From Lepidostoma basale (Eukaryota > Arthropoda > Insecta > Trichoptera > Lepidostomatidae): a stretch of 64,000 nucleotides of DNA. The notes under the pieces were generated by a model that did not search any database, had not been told where the DNA came from, and saw only the letters and a program-made list of their open reading frames with translations. The translations under genes and the position numbers were made by a program. Location: positions 739,001 through 803,000 of the forward strand of contig JAHDVF020001348.1 of the NCBI GenBank assembly GCA_022606425.2. The letters are read 5' to 3'. Shown one piece after another: positions 51,087 to 62,344 of the stretch (its first letter is position 1; each line of letters begins with the position of its first letter).

Positions 51087-51560
51087 CGGCCGTTCACAAT
51101 GGAGTTTTGGTCCTATCCCTAATGTATGGAAGTGAAGCATGGAACAAGCAGAAGAAGGATGAAAGCAGAATAAATGAGGTAGAGATGAGGTCCCTAAGAC
51201 GTATGTGTAACGATATACGACAGAATCTCAAATGCTGATATAAGAAGGGAATGTAGAGCGGAAGAATGGTACGGACATATGGAACACATGGGTGGAGAAA
51301 GAATGGTTAAGAAAGTATACGTTAATGATGTAAATGGAGTACGGAGTCGAGGCAGACCGAGGAAAAAATGGCATGACCAAATTAATCAAATTTTAAAGGT
51401 TGGTCATGTTAGAAGTCGGAAGAATCGACTGCGTGTATGACTCGCTATATGAATGTGGAGGAAGCTAGAGGTGTGCCAGGATAGAGTAGTGTGGCGGTCC
51501 ATTATCTCTACCTACCCCTACGGGGAAACGGCGTGATAGTTTGTTGTTGTTGTTGTGGTT
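51087..51560 (+). mobile_element. RTE-A2 LINE, 3' part
   Basis: Starts TVHNGVLVLSLMYGSEAWNK-like, continues RINEVEMRSLRRMC, GRPRKKWHDQINQILKVGHV, then GETA. The tail is GTTTGTTGTTGTTG, a degenerate form of the A2 tail. Deletions around SNADIRRECRAEE. Confidence 0.85.
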
Positions 51561-51584
51561 AAATTTTGTTTTTATTATTACACA

Positions 51585-51800
51585 GATGTGATTAGTTTTA
51601 ACATATATTATATTAAAATCATTTTAATATCAGTCAAACTGACCACATTTGTGAAAAATTTGTGAAAAAAGTATAATATTTTTAATATTTATAAAATATC
51701 ACTGATGAAGGGCTTGTGTGTCCGAAATATGTTTGATTTTTTAATTATAATTTTTTTAATAAGTGTGTGTTGTATACAAAGTATATAAAATAAGGAACAT
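51585..51800 (+). mobile_element. Penelope-type terminal repeat
   Basis: Holds the ribozyme-like motif at 51698-51737, then GTGTGTTGTATACAAAGTAT, shared with 52820-52860 and 44060-44085. Confidence 0.6.
51698..51737 (+). ncRNA. Hammerhead ribozyme-like motif, candidate
   Basis: ATCA, core CTGATGA, one extra A, stem II GGGC-TTGTGT-GTCC, GAA, stem III AT-AT-GT, T at the cleavage site, then TGAT pairing with ATCA. The invariant core bases are all present; only the spacer base is unusual. Confidence 0.5.
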
Positions 51801-51904
51801 TTTACATCATTGTTTAAGAAATGTTAAATAATGCGGCAAATTTTAAAGCACATAAACTTTAAGTTGAAAAAGAAAATTTTTCAGCATAGTCTTGAATTCT
51901 GACG

Positions 51905-52150
51905 GATCCTTAATCCACCTAAGGTGAGAAGGGATAAAAGTTCCAATGATAAAGGGGCAGCTGCCGCAAAGGCTCGATCCCAGAAATTAATGCTAGGGCA
52001 ACGTTTCGGCTCAACTAATCTACCTATTGCGCAGGAGTTCGGCGAAGAAATGTGGATTTCCTTGAATTTAGGCTGTCTGCTATACAGAGTTCGGATACGT
52101 AACTTGATGCCGAGCCTGTGTAGTAGAGTTATGCTGGGTTTTCGAAAAAA
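51905..52150 (-). mobile_element. L2/CR1-like LINE fragment
   Basis: Shares GGCTCAACTAATCTACCTAT, AAAGGCTCGATCCCAGAAAT and CAGAGTTCGGATA with the minus LINE at 45620-45770. Confidence 0.65.
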
Positions 52151-52179
52151 TTATGTACACAATTAGAATGTTAGGGATT

Positions 52180-52470
52180 TAAGACAAGTACAGCACAGTG
52201 TAGCGTTCAATCCTCTCTGCCTACCCTTTTGATAAACGTTGCGATTATTCGTCAGTAAATTAAAATAATTATGAAGAAATCATGCATAAATAATGTGAAT
52301 GCGACAGAAAATTGCGGTAGACCTAGAAAATCGTGTCACGTCCAAATCAAATGAATTTTAACAGTCGTCAATAAAGACTTTATTAAATGAAATATTGAAG
52401 AAGAGAGAGCAGAATGATGGTGGCCATCTACTTTCTCTGTTTGCTTTTCGGGGGAAATATTCAATTGTCA
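52180..52470 (+). mobile_element. RTE-A-like LINE, heavily decayed
   Basis: GTGTAGCGTTCAATCCTCTC (3' end text), then further on GGTAGACCTAGAAAATCGTG for GRPRKSCH. Order and frame are disturbed; probably two old pieces. Confidence 0.45.
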
Positions 52471-52524
52471 GCTTATAAACTGACCATTTAATTATAATAT
52501 TTAAAAAATGTTAAAGGCATTTTA

Positions 52525-53225
52525 AGTAACTAAGTATCGCGCTGTCTCCCCGAAGGAGTAGGCAGAAAGAATGGACTATCACACTTTTATTTGTCTTTTT
52601 CTTTTTTATATACTTTGTGTATACAACACTAACTTTAAATAAAAATTAAATTACATATCAGACAAACAGATGTTTCGGACAATCGGTCCTTTTTCAGCGA
52701 TACATATTATAAAGATACACATTTAAAATATTATAAAATTATTTACAATTATTATCAGTTTTGACAGATGTTATAAAGATTTATTTTGGAAGGACCGGTT
52801 GTCCGAAATTAGTCTGATATGTATTTTTTTAGTTAGTCTTGTGTATACAAAGTATATAAAAAAGAAAAAGACAAATAAAACATCTACAACAAAAAGTATG
52901 GCGAACATAGAAGAAATTACACACTTTTATTTTCTGATATTCTTTTCGCGCTACCTTAACATTTATACATCGTGTCATGGACCCACGTCTATTTCTATGA
53001 CTCCTCACATGGCCGACATTCAATATTTGATTTATTTGAACGTACTACCTCGGTCTTCTTCTATTTCGATTCAATTCACATCGTTAACAAATACTTTTGT
53101 TACCATTATTTTTACAATTATTCTGCTTCCAAACCATCTTAATGTTCCTTTCATTATTTTGTTCATAACACATTCATTCGCACCGCGTTCACTTTTAATA
53201 TTTTCATTCGCCACTCGATAACGTG
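52525..53225 (-). mobile_element. RTE-A LINE, split by a Penelope-type insertion
   Basis: 52525-52592 is the 3' end; 52920-53225 carries NVGHVRSHRNR, ERMVTK-like, LRWF and NENI-SE text on the minus strand. The two halves share the direct repeat CACACTTTTATTT at the break. Confidence 0.8.
52593..52919. mobile_element. Penelope-type insertion with inverted terminal repeats and 13-bp duplication
   Basis: 327 bp flanked by exact CACACTTTTATTT at 52580-52592 and 52920-52932. The left part (52593-52710) is the inverted form of the right part (52788-52885). Both carry GGACCG-TTGTCCGAAA hairpin text of the hammerhead-like motif (52667-52699 on minus, 52788-52818 on plus). The right one has lost the first box and the left one has CTGAAAA plus an 8-bp insert, so both are dead. 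Confidence 0.85.
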
Positions 53226-53727
53226 TTCATTTAAACTCATTTCTACCTATAAAGTATTTTAAATAAAGACGTTTTAAAAGTATAAAATGAATTGTTGACT
53301 AGTATTCAATCCTGAACAAATGAAAAGGTTTCCTGATTCGTATATTAAAAAAAGTACTCATTCAAATAATTACTCACTCAAACGAAAAAGTGCAGAATTT
53401 TTCATATTAAGATTTTTTTATAAATATATATTTTTTCTCATCTCACCATCTATCGTATTAAATTTTCCGTTCATGAATTTCACTTAACCACCAAAGGGGA
53501 GGATCTATTCATATATGTAAAAGCAACTTTGATTAATGATGTGTGAAGAAAGAATTAGTTTTTAAATATAATATAATACATCACAGATGTCTAGCACAGA
53601 GGATGGTTATGATTAATAGCTTATTCATACGAAGAAACAAAAGACGCCCTTAAAATATACACATGATCATTATATTTGTCAGGGAGATACAATTTTGTGA
53701 TTTCAGATAATAATTTACCATTTTTTA
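53226..53727. other. Unassigned AT-rich stretch
   Basis: Nothing recognised. Confidence 0.4.
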
Positions 53728-54040
53728 TGAACTACCAGCTCACCCGGTAACACTTCGCTATTGCTATATTCGAGTATATATTAAAGAAATACAATTGAAG
53801 TTCAATATCAATTCGTTTATTGGATAAAATGACATGTGTATAGGTGCAAGAATGTGCGTATACTAATTCAGTTCATATCTATAAAACAATGTTTTAATCC
53901 AAGCAAACTCGCTATGAATTTTAAACTTGAATATTACTAATGTGAATTGAAAAACTGTTTTTTGAATATTTTATATGAAATTTAAAAATCAAATAAATAA
54001 AACTAAATTCTAACATTTGCACAAAACATTCATATGTACA
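53728..54040 (+). repeat. Repeat K, copy 2
   Basis: Aligns with 20156-20455; begins CCAGCTCACCCGGTAACACT. Class unknown. Confidence 0.6.
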
Positions 54041-54189
54041 TAATTCAAGATCATTTTAATGTTCTAAGAAATACAGTTTTTAGAGAAACAAATATCTCTT
54101 TATCAGACTTGAACCAAAGTCCCCTGGATTCTGTTCTGTTCCATTGCCCACCACCCGATTAATTTTTGTTTTATTACAAATATTTTTTA

Positions 54190-54770
54190 ATAAAAATTTT
54201 CATAGCAAATAAAAGCCTATCCAAACATTCCAATTTTTTATGTAGTGAAGCGTGGAACTGGTAAAAAAGGATGAAAGTAGAATCAATGTAGAAGAAATAT
54301 GATCTCTTAGACCAATATGATTAAATCTTTTCATGATTGTGTCGAATAAAAATACAAGAAGTGAATGCAGTTATAATGAAAGTGTTGTGAACAAAATCAT
54401 GAAAGGAATATTAAGTTTGTTTGGAAACATGGAAAGATAGGATGAAAAAAGGATGGTAAAAATGTATTATATATGTAAACGACGTAAACGTAACTATAAA
54501 TAGAGGAAGACTAAGGACAACTTAGCACGATCAAATCAATCAAAAATCACTCAGTTTGTAATAATTTTGGTTAGTTTATATCGTTCTCCCGATGATGAAA
54601 GTGTAAGCCCTCGAAACATGTCGAGAAAAATTAACTCAAAAGTGGAAAAAACAGTGTTTTAATTCATAAAAATTCGTCAATCAAATATTGTAAATGTTGG
54701 CCACGCGTGGAGTCGAACAAATCGACGTGCATGCATGACACGATATATTTATGTTAAGGGAATCGACAGG
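54190..54770 (+). mobile_element. RTE-A LINE, decayed, split by a Penelope-type insertion
   Basis: AATAAAAGCCTATCCAAACA to CACGATCAAATCAATCAAA (54190-54544), then TCAATCAAATATTG to about 54770 after the insertion. Many indels. Confidence 0.75.
54545..54676 (+). mobile_element. Penelope-type terminal repeat with 9-bp duplication
   Basis: TCAATCAAA at 54536-54544 and 54677-54685 flanks it. Contains CCCGATGATGAAAGTGTAAG, CCCTCGAAACATGTCG and AAAAGTGGAAAAAACAGTG. The first ribozyme box reads CCGATGA in this subfamily. Confidence 0.8.
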
Positions 54771-55164
54771 AGTAAGTTATTCTACATATGTGCATAGATT
54801 TATTGATAATTCAAACGAGGTAATGTAGCCCGAACGTCATAAATATAAACAACATTGGCTGTGCGTATAGCATTTGTATAACAATCCTATTTTAGCATTT
54901 AGAAATTAAACGTGAACCATATTTGCATGACAAATGAGTGTAATTAATTATCTTTAACGCCTTCCCAGTTTTACACTGCCAAATCGATAAACTCACTTAA
55001 ACTATAATTGATTACACTCGCTTTAGCTCAAAAAAACGTTTAATCTGGTTAGCACATGGGTCAAATATAAAAATAAATGTATATTTGATTTATGAATCAC
55101 TTGGCAATCAAATTATTAATCACTTCTTTAATAATGATGTAAAACTCTATATTAAATATACGAA
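54771..55164. other. Unassigned stretch
   Basis: Nothing recognised. Confidence 0.4.
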
Positions 55165-55240
55165 TGAAAACGTCTGTTTTATAGAAGATTTATTATATTT
55201 TGTGTGAATGACATGTTTTGCCTGTCTAATATAGGATGTT
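55165..55240. mobile_element. MITE P, one arm
   Basis: TTATAGAAGATTTATTATAT and GAATGACATGTTTTGCC; the other arm may be the text at 55755-55795 (ATGTCATTCACATAAAATAT), with 500 bp inserted. Confidence 0.45.
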
Positions 55241-55374
55241 TTTTTAGAAGTATACAATACATATCCAAAATGAAAAAATAAACACATTATAATAATGTTA
55301 TTGTCTATATTGGCTCTATTCAATGGATAATTTTATGATATTATTGCTTAAATATGATTTCGGGCATATGAGCG

Positions 55375-55640
55375 CCACGGCTAACTCGAATGAAGCGCAA
55401 TCGTGAAGTCCAATTTTCGACAATTGTCGTCTTTATGGATGCGTATTATCCACTGGAGTGTACGTGGTGCGAAAACAATCCATGTTCTTCCGAATTACTT
55501 GCTCAGATACGATTATCTCGACCGTAAAAAGGATGTGGCGCACGATAAGTTTGGCGAACCGAACCATGATTTTCAAAATAAATTCGCACAATTCGCAAAA
55601 GCTGTTCTGACGTCAGTCTATTTATGGTAAAATGGCAAAA
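55375..55640 (-). pseudogene. DUF4817/mariner-like transposase N-terminal remnant
   Basis: The minus strand encodes LLRIVRIYFENHGSVRQTYR, APHPFYGRDNRI, then FRTTYTPVDNTHP and weaker text. The pattern YFENHGSVR-TYRA---FYGRDNRP followed by a FRTT-T-VDN segment is typical of the HTH region of insect transposase-related DUF4817 proteins. Stops and frameshifts; no catalytic part. Confidence 0.65.
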
Positions 55641-55792
55641 CGTACTGGTTACAAATCAACTGTCAATTGTTAAATTAACTGTCTGTAGAAACAATGTTGC
55701 TAGTTTAAAAATTAAACCTTAAAAAAAACACGCTATAAATTATCAAATTTAGCTATATGTCATTCACATAAAATATAATAAAACTTCTTTAA

Positions 55793-56578
55793 CCCTTAAC
55801 GTACCGTGTTCAAAACAAAAGCTCGCTCCCATGTAGTAAGTTCAGTTTACCGCTAACTTTATCTAAATATCAAGCATATGACAAGATAAATCAAAATTTA
55901 ATTTATGTCATCTTGTAGGGAATTTCATTAGGAATAGATCGATATCTATAACATACATGGATTATTTGAAAAACATATCATTATTAATTTTTTTCTGGAA
56001 CCATGCGATTTCTGAAATGGAATGCGTCACAGCATACGAGCAACTGGACATCAAGTATAAACTTGTCTGCGCGCCGCAGCCGGCGGGGCGAGACATTACG
56101 AGATTTTACGTATGATAAAGGCACCTAGGCAAAATGTATAGTACGTTCAAGACAACGAGTACGTATTAATATTTGTCCCTTTTGGTAAAGTGTTAATATT
56201 TTCACAGTTCTGATATTATTAAGTTGCGTTCTGCGTTTCCATCCACAGTCCGTATTATTACGTACCTATTGAAAAAGCCAAACATATAATTTATAATACG
56301 TTCAAAACAGCGAGTAAGTATTTGTCACTTTTGATAAAGTTGTAAATATTAGCAAAACAAATTCTACCTTAACACGAATGAAGGTGAGGGCAGTCTTAGA
56401 AAATATTTTTTTTTGGGATGAAGGAAGTAATTTTTTGCTTTTTTTTTTATTACGAAATATTGAGAACACTTCAATGGAGGATTACAATTTTTTTTATAAT
56501 ATTAGGGTCCATAGGTTTTAAGAAAATCAACTTTAAATTGGCAGTGGAAACTCAATTGACCACATGGCAACGCGACGG
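55793..56578. mobile_element. Possible piggyBac-related non-autonomous element
   Basis: TTAA at 55789-55792 precedes CCCTTAACGTACCGTG and TTAA at 56579-56582 follows the complement of CCGTCGCGTTGCC. The termini are only loosely alike. Inside is a ~65-bp direct repeat (about 56132-56205 and 56287-56350). No transposase; tentative. Confidence 0.3.
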
Positions 56579-56624
56579 TTAAGAGACGTTTTAATTCGTA
56601 TATTAAATATGGAGTTTATTTTAA

Positions 56625-56735
56625 TATGGAGATAAAACAAAACAGCTCCAATTCTCTCTGTTCTCTGCAGCCCGCATTGCCGAGAAGCGGTTTCCCCTGC
56701 ATCTAAAGAAGTCTATTTCGAATGATTCCTCGTTG
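56625..56735. repeat. Small repeat shared with 27405-27545
   Basis: Both contain CTCTCTGTTCTC, GCAG, and a GGTTTCCCC word in the same order. Class unknown. Confidence 0.4.
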
Positions 56736-57064
56736 AGAAGACGAATTGAAGGCTAGACATAAAGATGCCAAATTGTTTAAACATAAAACTGAGAAAATAA
56801 GCAAAAACTGTTTTATGCATCTTGGTGGCATCTTTAGAGTAACGTTTGAACTACACTATATTATTCAGTCATTACGCACTTTCGCACAGTTTTTGGCCTT
56901 TATGTTAAAGGCCAATTGGCATCAAAAACTCATTTTTTACTTTTTGTACACTTGACAACTTTGAAGCGCTTCTGTGCTGTAATTTGGGACATAAAATAAT
57001 ATATGGCCCATTGCTATCTGCCGTATCTTTAGATAGCGTACAGTGTTAGTTCTCTCAGTATTCC

Positions 57065-57410
57065 TGGATTGTCTTCTTCTTCTTCTACTTATTCCTTGCT
57101 GTTGACCTGATCTGTTTTTTTCCTGTGAGGTACTCCAGCTTCCATCTTTAAGGAGGTCTTCTACGAGGACGAGTCCCGTGAGGTTGATTATGTAATGCAA
57201 TATACGGGAGACTGGTGGTATCCATTCTTTGGACATGACCGTACCAGTCCCTCCTTTGCTCTCAACTCCATCTTATGATATCCTTAACCTCGTATATCTC
57301 TCTAATACTGGTATTCCTCAGGCGATCTCTCAGTGTCTTGCCTGGTATCGTCCTCAGTATCTTCATCTCGATAGTCCTCAGAACTTATTTTGTCCCGACT
57401 ATGTCTACCT
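57065..57410 (-). mobile_element. RTE-H LINE, 3' part
   Basis: Minus strand: EMKILRTIPGKTLRDRLRN-like, MSKEWIPPVSRILHYI, LTGLVLVEDLLKDGSW, and a (GAA)n end. Related copies at 60365-60720 and 60940-61320 and, on the plus strand, 43535-43990. Confidence 0.75.
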
Positions 57411-57489
57411 TATTTTTTTTTATTATTTTTTATTTTTAAAACCCAATTGGGCCATATGGATACATTTTTAGATCTTACTATTAATTATG

Positions 57490-57750
57490 TATTGTTAAAG
57501 ATATATTTTATATTGAGTTGTAGTGAGACTCCTTGTGTCTTTTGGTAGTTCATTGTAATGTTTCAGTCCAATGATCAATATCCTTGATTGTCCTGTCTTA
57601 GTTCGTACATTCGGTAAGTGATATCTGTCGCAGTTCCTGGTCCAGTGTCTGTGTATGTCTGAATTTTTAGTTAATTTGTAGCTGCTGTCTGTTGGCTTTT
57701 CCATGGTTACTCTCTATACAATTTTCAAGGTCTCAAATTTGGTCAGGTCT
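57490..57750 (-). mobile_element. CR1/jockey-like LINE, C-terminal fragment
   Basis: The minus frame 57495-57704 encodes DIHRHWTRNCDRYHLPNVRT, KTGQSRILIIGLKHYNELPK, matching the HxxTRN, LP--RT and NELP pattern at the C-terminus of CR1/jockey LINEs. Confidence 0.7.
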
Positions 57751-58303
57751 GATATGTCCATTTGTTTTGTTTGTCTGTAAACTTGTATGGTTGGGGTAAG
57801 GCCTCAAAGCCACATGTTATTTTTGGTCTTCAATACTGAATTGATTATGATTATGCATAAATTCTATCGGATAACAATAAAAAAGCTTTCGTAGAAAGTT
57901 CATACGACGCGTTTAAGAGTGAAACTGGAAAAAAATGAATTGAGATATGTTTGCAAATAATTCTTTGAAACGTCCAACAACAGCTGACTTATATTTTTTT
58001 ATCATTTTACGATGCCTGAATCAGGAATTTATAGCGCATTATTCTGCTAATGAAAAATGACACTTCTAAATGGTTTACTGTTCGATTAGATAACCTTATC
58101 TCCCCTCGCGTGAGTCCAGGCCACTCAATACAAGCGGTAATATAAATATCATTCGCTTATTCCCATTACACACTTCAAAATAATTTGTGCGAAATTATAA
58201 AAAACATACTTTTTTACTTCATTAAAAAAATATATAAAATACGTACAATTTTTAATTCTTCGAAACCAGTTAGTTTTTTCTAAATACATATGTCATTTTA
58301 AAC
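57751..58303. other. Unassigned stretch
   Basis: Nothing recognised. Confidence 0.4.
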
Positions 58304-58430
58304 AGGGGTCTTCAAACTACGGCCCGAGGGCCAAATCCGGCCCGCCAGTGTCATCAATCCGGCCCGCGACACCTAATGACCAGTATCATAAAAAACGCAT
58401 GCTTTATGGAAGTTGCAAAAATAACTTATT
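58304..58430 (+). mobile_element. hAT-like terminus, truncated
   Basis: CAGGGGTCTTCAAACTACGG then CCCGAGGGCCAAATCCGGCC and GGCCCGCGACACC form the well-known hAT end type with a GGCCCGC block. The matching right end is missing; an RTE-A scrap follows at 58432-58476. Confidence 0.65.
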
Positions 58431-58431
58431 A

Positions 58432-58476
58432 ACTATACATCACGCCGTCTTCTCGTAGGGGTAGGCAAAAAGAATG
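58432..58476 (-). mobile_element. RTE-A 3' end scrap
   Basis: CATCACGCCGTCTTCTCGTA and GGGGTAGGCAAAAAGAATG on the plus strand. Confidence 0.7.
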
Positions 58477-58569
58477 TGATTTGAGCACGATATCAAGGAG
58501 AACAGAGGTTAGCATAACAAGGTGTACTCAATCGAACATCGCGTCGCCAAGTTGAGACATCCGATAAAT

Positions 58570-58775
58570 ACACTGTGTTCTTTTTTTTAATTTTTAGTTT
58601 TTTTTTCTCGGCATGTTTCAAAGGCTTTACATCTTCTTCATCGGGTGAACGATATAAAGTTTATATCGATTTTTTAATGAATTTGTAACACATATAAAAG
58701 CCTTCGAAAGATGTCGAAAAAAATAAACTCAGAAGTGGAAAAAAATCGTCATTATGAAATTCCACAGTGTTGTTA
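58570..58775. mobile_element. Penelope-type terminal repeats, inverted halves
   Basis: 58600-58680 on the minus strand holds CCCGATGAAGAAGATGTAAA and GAAACATGCCGAG; 58695-58775 on the plus strand holds CCTTCGAAAGATGTCG and AAAGTGGAAAAAAATCG. Confidence 0.6.
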
Positions 58776-58784
58776 TTATTTTCA

Positions 58785-59030
58785 TTATTTTGTTGAATCG
58801 CTCTTTACATCATAACAGTATAAGTCAAATCGATGTAAAGGGTATTATAGCTATCATAGTGATTCTCGTGACATGTGATAGATAGCTAATTTATCGCCAT
58901 TTTATTGTCACGTAAATTCTACACCAGGCCAAAGACGGTGTGATAATCACACTGCACTTGCCGGGAATCGAACCCGGAACCTTCGGGGTGGCATTCAATG
59001 AACTTACCACTCGGCCACGAAGGTCGTCTT
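58785..59030 (-). mobile_element. tRNA-derived SINE, long-tail subfamily
   Basis: The minus strand has GACCTTCGTGGCCGAGTGG (A box) and GGTTCGATTCC (B box), both intact, the family body, and the CTTTACATC/GATGTAAAG hairpin tail seen at 38790-38870. Confidence 0.85.
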
Positions 59031-59039
59031 TGTTAACGC

Positions 59040-59225
59040 CTTTAGTTTATTAAAAAATTAAACCAGTTTCTATCGTTCTTCCGATGATGAAGGTGTCGAA
59101 TTCCTTCTCTCTACATGCCTTCGAAACATGTCTAGAAAAATAAATTTAAAAGTGAAAAAAATAGTGATTTTTTTCCTAAAAAAATCGTCATTTTGGAATT
59201 CCACAGTATTAACCCTTAAGTTAAT
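59040..59225 (+). mobile_element. Penelope-type terminal repeat
   Basis: CTTCCGATGATGAAGGTGTC, CCTTCGAAACATGTCTAG and TTTTGGAATTCCACAGTATT. A 22-bp insertion lies in the stem II loop. Confidence 0.65.
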
Positions 59226-59264
59226 CTAATTTTTCTTCTTCATCTTGTTTTAATAAATCTGACG

Positions 59265-59365
59265 ATCTGTGATAGAGAAATCATGTCTCCTAGGATGATG
59301 AGGTCCAGCTGTCCCTCCATCTCTTAGGCGGTCTTCCAGGTGGTCGGCGTCCGGAGGGAATTTCA
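59265..59365 (-). mobile_element. Possible LINE 3' end, GRP-type
   Basis: GGCGGTCTTCCAGGTGGTCG on the plus strand looks like an antisense GRPP-type codon run of an RTE protein. Too short and diverged to place. Confidence 0.3.
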
Positions 59366-59446
59366 TAAGCCCTTAAGTCAATCTAAAACTATATATTATG
59401 TGTTACGAATATTAAGGATGCAATAGCTATCCTATCAATGAAAGCG

Positions 59447-59957
59447 AAAACGGCCGTTCACAATGGAGTTTTGGTCCCAACCCTAATGTATGAAAGCGAA
59501 GCATAGAACTGGCAGAAGAAGAATGAGAGCAAAACAAATGCGGTAGAGATGAGGTCCCTAAGACGTATGTGTGATAGAACGATATACGACAGAATCTCAA
59601 ATGCTGAAATAAGAAAGGAATGTAGAGCGGAAGAAGGTATTATGAACAAAATTATGAAAGGATGGCTGCGTTGGTTCGAACGCATGGATGGAGAAAGAAT
59701 GGTTAAAAAAGTATACGTTAATTATGTAAATGGGGTACGGAGTCGAGGCAGACCGAGGAAAACATGGAATGACTAAATTAATCAAATTTTAAAGGTTGGT
59801 CATGTTAGAAGTCGGAGGAATCGACATACGTGTATGACTCGTTGTATGAATGTGGAGGAACCTAGAGAGGTTTGCCAGAATAGAGTAGTGTGGAGATCCA
59901 TTCTCTCTGCCTACCCTTGCGGGGAAACGGCGTGATGGTTTGTTTGTGTTTGTTTGC
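59447..59957 (+). mobile_element. RTE-A2 LINE, 3' part with (GTTT)n tail
   Basis: TVHNGVLVPTLMYESEA, NAVEMRSLRRMCDRTIYDRI, SNAEIRKECRAEEGIMNKIM, GRPRKTWND, then a frameshift, LKVGHVRSRRNRHTCMTRC and a terminus with (GTTT)n. Best copy of the A2 subfamily. Confidence 0.88.
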
Positions 59958-60364
59958 GATAGCTTTTACTGCGTTTTTAGGGCAGATTTCTCGCATATTC
60001 ACATCTGCAGCAATATTTTTATGTTCAACTTCGGCAAGTACCACTTACAGGATATCAATAAAGTAGAATTTTTATTTCCATCCTTTTTACCGTGCGCTCA
60101 CCCTCGGTCCACACTTATTAAATAACAGTTTATAGCTTCCTCCTTGCAACCCTTAAACTCTGTTTTATAGAACAATCATTTTACACCGCGCCGAGTTATA
60201 AATACGATTCTATATAAAAAGAAGAATAATGTTTTACTATCGGATGTTGGTAATTGGTTTCAAATTGTCCTGGGGGTTCTTATCTTGATTTTATTAAAGA
60301 TTACCATTATATTACCAACAATAATTAATCTATTTTGGATTTAAATGGATCTTATAGAACTTTG

Positions 60365-60720
60365 GTCTATTCCTAAAATCAGGCTGGCCTTTCTTGGCAG
60401 GTCTCCCAGCTATCTCTTCTGCATAGGAAGGAGCCGGCAGGAATCTGATGTGCCATCCATCCTCTGCACGTGCGCATTCCAGTATCTGTCTGCCCCATCT
60501 CACGACATCCTCCACCTTGCAGATCTCGAGGATAGCCGTGTTCCTCACTCTATCTCGAATAGTCCTTCCTGCTATCATCCTCAGCGTTCTCATCTCTGCC
60601 AGCCGTACTTTAGCCTTTTTTCTTGTGGTATCCGCTCTATCTTAATGCTATATGTCAGTATAAGCCTTACGCAGGTTTTATATATTCTGACCTTACTGTC
60701 AGTTCTCATATACTTGTTTT
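60365..60720 (-). mobile_element. RTE-H LINE, C-terminal part
   Basis: The minus frame 60330-60593 encodes MRTLRMIAGRTIRDRVRNTA, EICKVEDVVRWGRQ and AGRPAKKGQPDF. Upstream text on the minus strand gives LTYSIKI-type residues in another frame. Confidence 0.75.
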
Positions 60721-60939
60721 TCCATATTATATTTTCATTACGAGTATAATTTATTCATTTTAATATTTAATTAGCAGATTCGCTAAATATTTTTTTATTG
60801 TTCATTAAAATATTTTTATTTCTATAAGTTTGATTCTCTAAGAGAATACCATTTTATGAAATGTATTAAATAATATATTATTGATAAATGAACTCCTAGC
60901 AAGGTGATACATATCACATGGATCCCGAAAAATGCGGGT

Positions 60940-61320
60940 GAAACCCCAGCTGTTAGGAGGTCTTCTACGAGGACGAGTCCCATGAGACTGATTATGTAGT
61001 GTAATATAGGTGAGTCTGCTGGTGTCCATTATTTGAACATGACCGTACCAGTCCCTTTTTCACTGTCTGCTCCATCTTATAATATCCTCAACTTCACATA
61101 TCTCTCTTATTCTGGTGTTACTCACGCGATCTCTCAGTGTCTTGCCTGCTATCGTCCTCAGTGTCTTCATTTCAGAAGTTCTCAAAACTTGTTTGGTCTT
61201 ACTGTGTCTGCCCTCGCTTCGACGCCATATGTTATTATTAGTCTTACGCATGCTTTATATATTCTCATCTTACTCTTAATGGGCATTTCTTTGTTTTTCC
61301 ATATTATGGATTTTAGGTTA
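60940..61320 (-). mobile_element. RTE-H LINE, C-terminal part
   Basis: The minus frame 61060-61251 encodes EMKTLRTIAGKTLRDRVSNT, EICEVEDIIRWSRQ; frameshifted text then gives the LMGLVLVEDLL end. Confidence 0.75.
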
Positions 61321-61394
61321 TTATATAATTAAAGGAATTTACTGAGACCTTTTGATTGAAGTTAATTTAAAATAATAATTCGGCATCGACAGAA

Positions 61395-61510
61395 TATTCA
61401 GAGCGACATACCGATCTGTCGATGCCTGCCAACCTGGCGAAACCGTTGGCTGTCGAATAAAGATAAAAATAGAAGTAGTTGTTAAAACACATCGTTTTAT
61501 TTAATTATTC
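61395..61510 (+). mobile_element. Penelope-type terminal repeat
   Basis: Pairs with 38600-38730: CTGTCGATGCCTGCC, GGCGAAACCGTTGGC, AATAGAAGTAGTTGTTAAAA. Confidence 0.55.
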
Positions 61511-62060
61511 TTTAAATGTTATAGTAGGTCAGGAAGACAAATTAAAACCGAGCATGATTGGAAATCAATTTTCTATTGTTAAATTATGGCAAATATAAGA
61601 AATACAAATTGTTTTATTATATGTTTATACAGTTAAAGTAATCAGTAATGTAATTAAGCAGAAAAAATATGATAAAGTAAAAAAAATGTCCTATTTCCGT
61701 TAATATTATTTATCTCCATAAAAACTGTTACAAATTTCATTTTCCCGCGTAAAGTTTTCCAATTCCAACTTGAAAGCCACTTTCCACTTCTTATAATTTT
61801 CCCGGGAAAAACGTTTTGTGATATTAAATAATAATAACGTGATTTCCATGCGGTGACCACTTAAACATATCATTTAAAAAAGAATATCGTTGAATAAATG
61901 TTAAATTCAATATTTCTTATCTTATCGAATAAACAAAGACGGATGGTTACAATGTGAAATAGGTCAATAAACCCCAAACGATAAACATTTTTTTATGTAG
62001 ATTGTAAAAATATGATTCTTGACATTTTTTTTATTTTTTTTTATTTTTTTTTTTTTTTTT
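61511..62060. other. Unassigned AT-rich stretch with a poly-T tract
   Basis: Poly-T near 62025-62060 precedes the SINE on the minus strand; nothing else recognised. Confidence 0.4.
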
Positions 62061-62064
62061 TGTA

Positions 62065-62285
62065 CACAACAGGTCGTTTGGACCCAATTACTGTACCTAT
62101 ACAATTTTTATTTTTTAGCTATTATATTGATTCTCGTGACATGTGATAGGTAGCTAATCTATCGCCATTTTATTGTCACATGAATTCTACACCAGACCAA
62201 AGACAGTGTGACAATTACACTGCCATCGCCGGGAATCGAACCCGGGACCTTCGGCTCGTAACCACTCTGCCACGAAGGTCGTCAA
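62065..62285 (-). mobile_element. tRNA-derived SINE
   Basis: Minus strand: GACCTTCGTGGCAGAGTGG (A box), a 10-bp deletion in the anticodon region, GGGTTCGATTCCC (B box), full body, then GTATAGGTACAGTAATTGGG and the tail. Both promoter boxes are intact. Confidence 0.85.
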
Positions 62286-62344
62286 TATTAGTATATATAA
62301 GAAGTTTCTTCTATATTCGCCATAAATTTGTGTTGCTGATGTCC

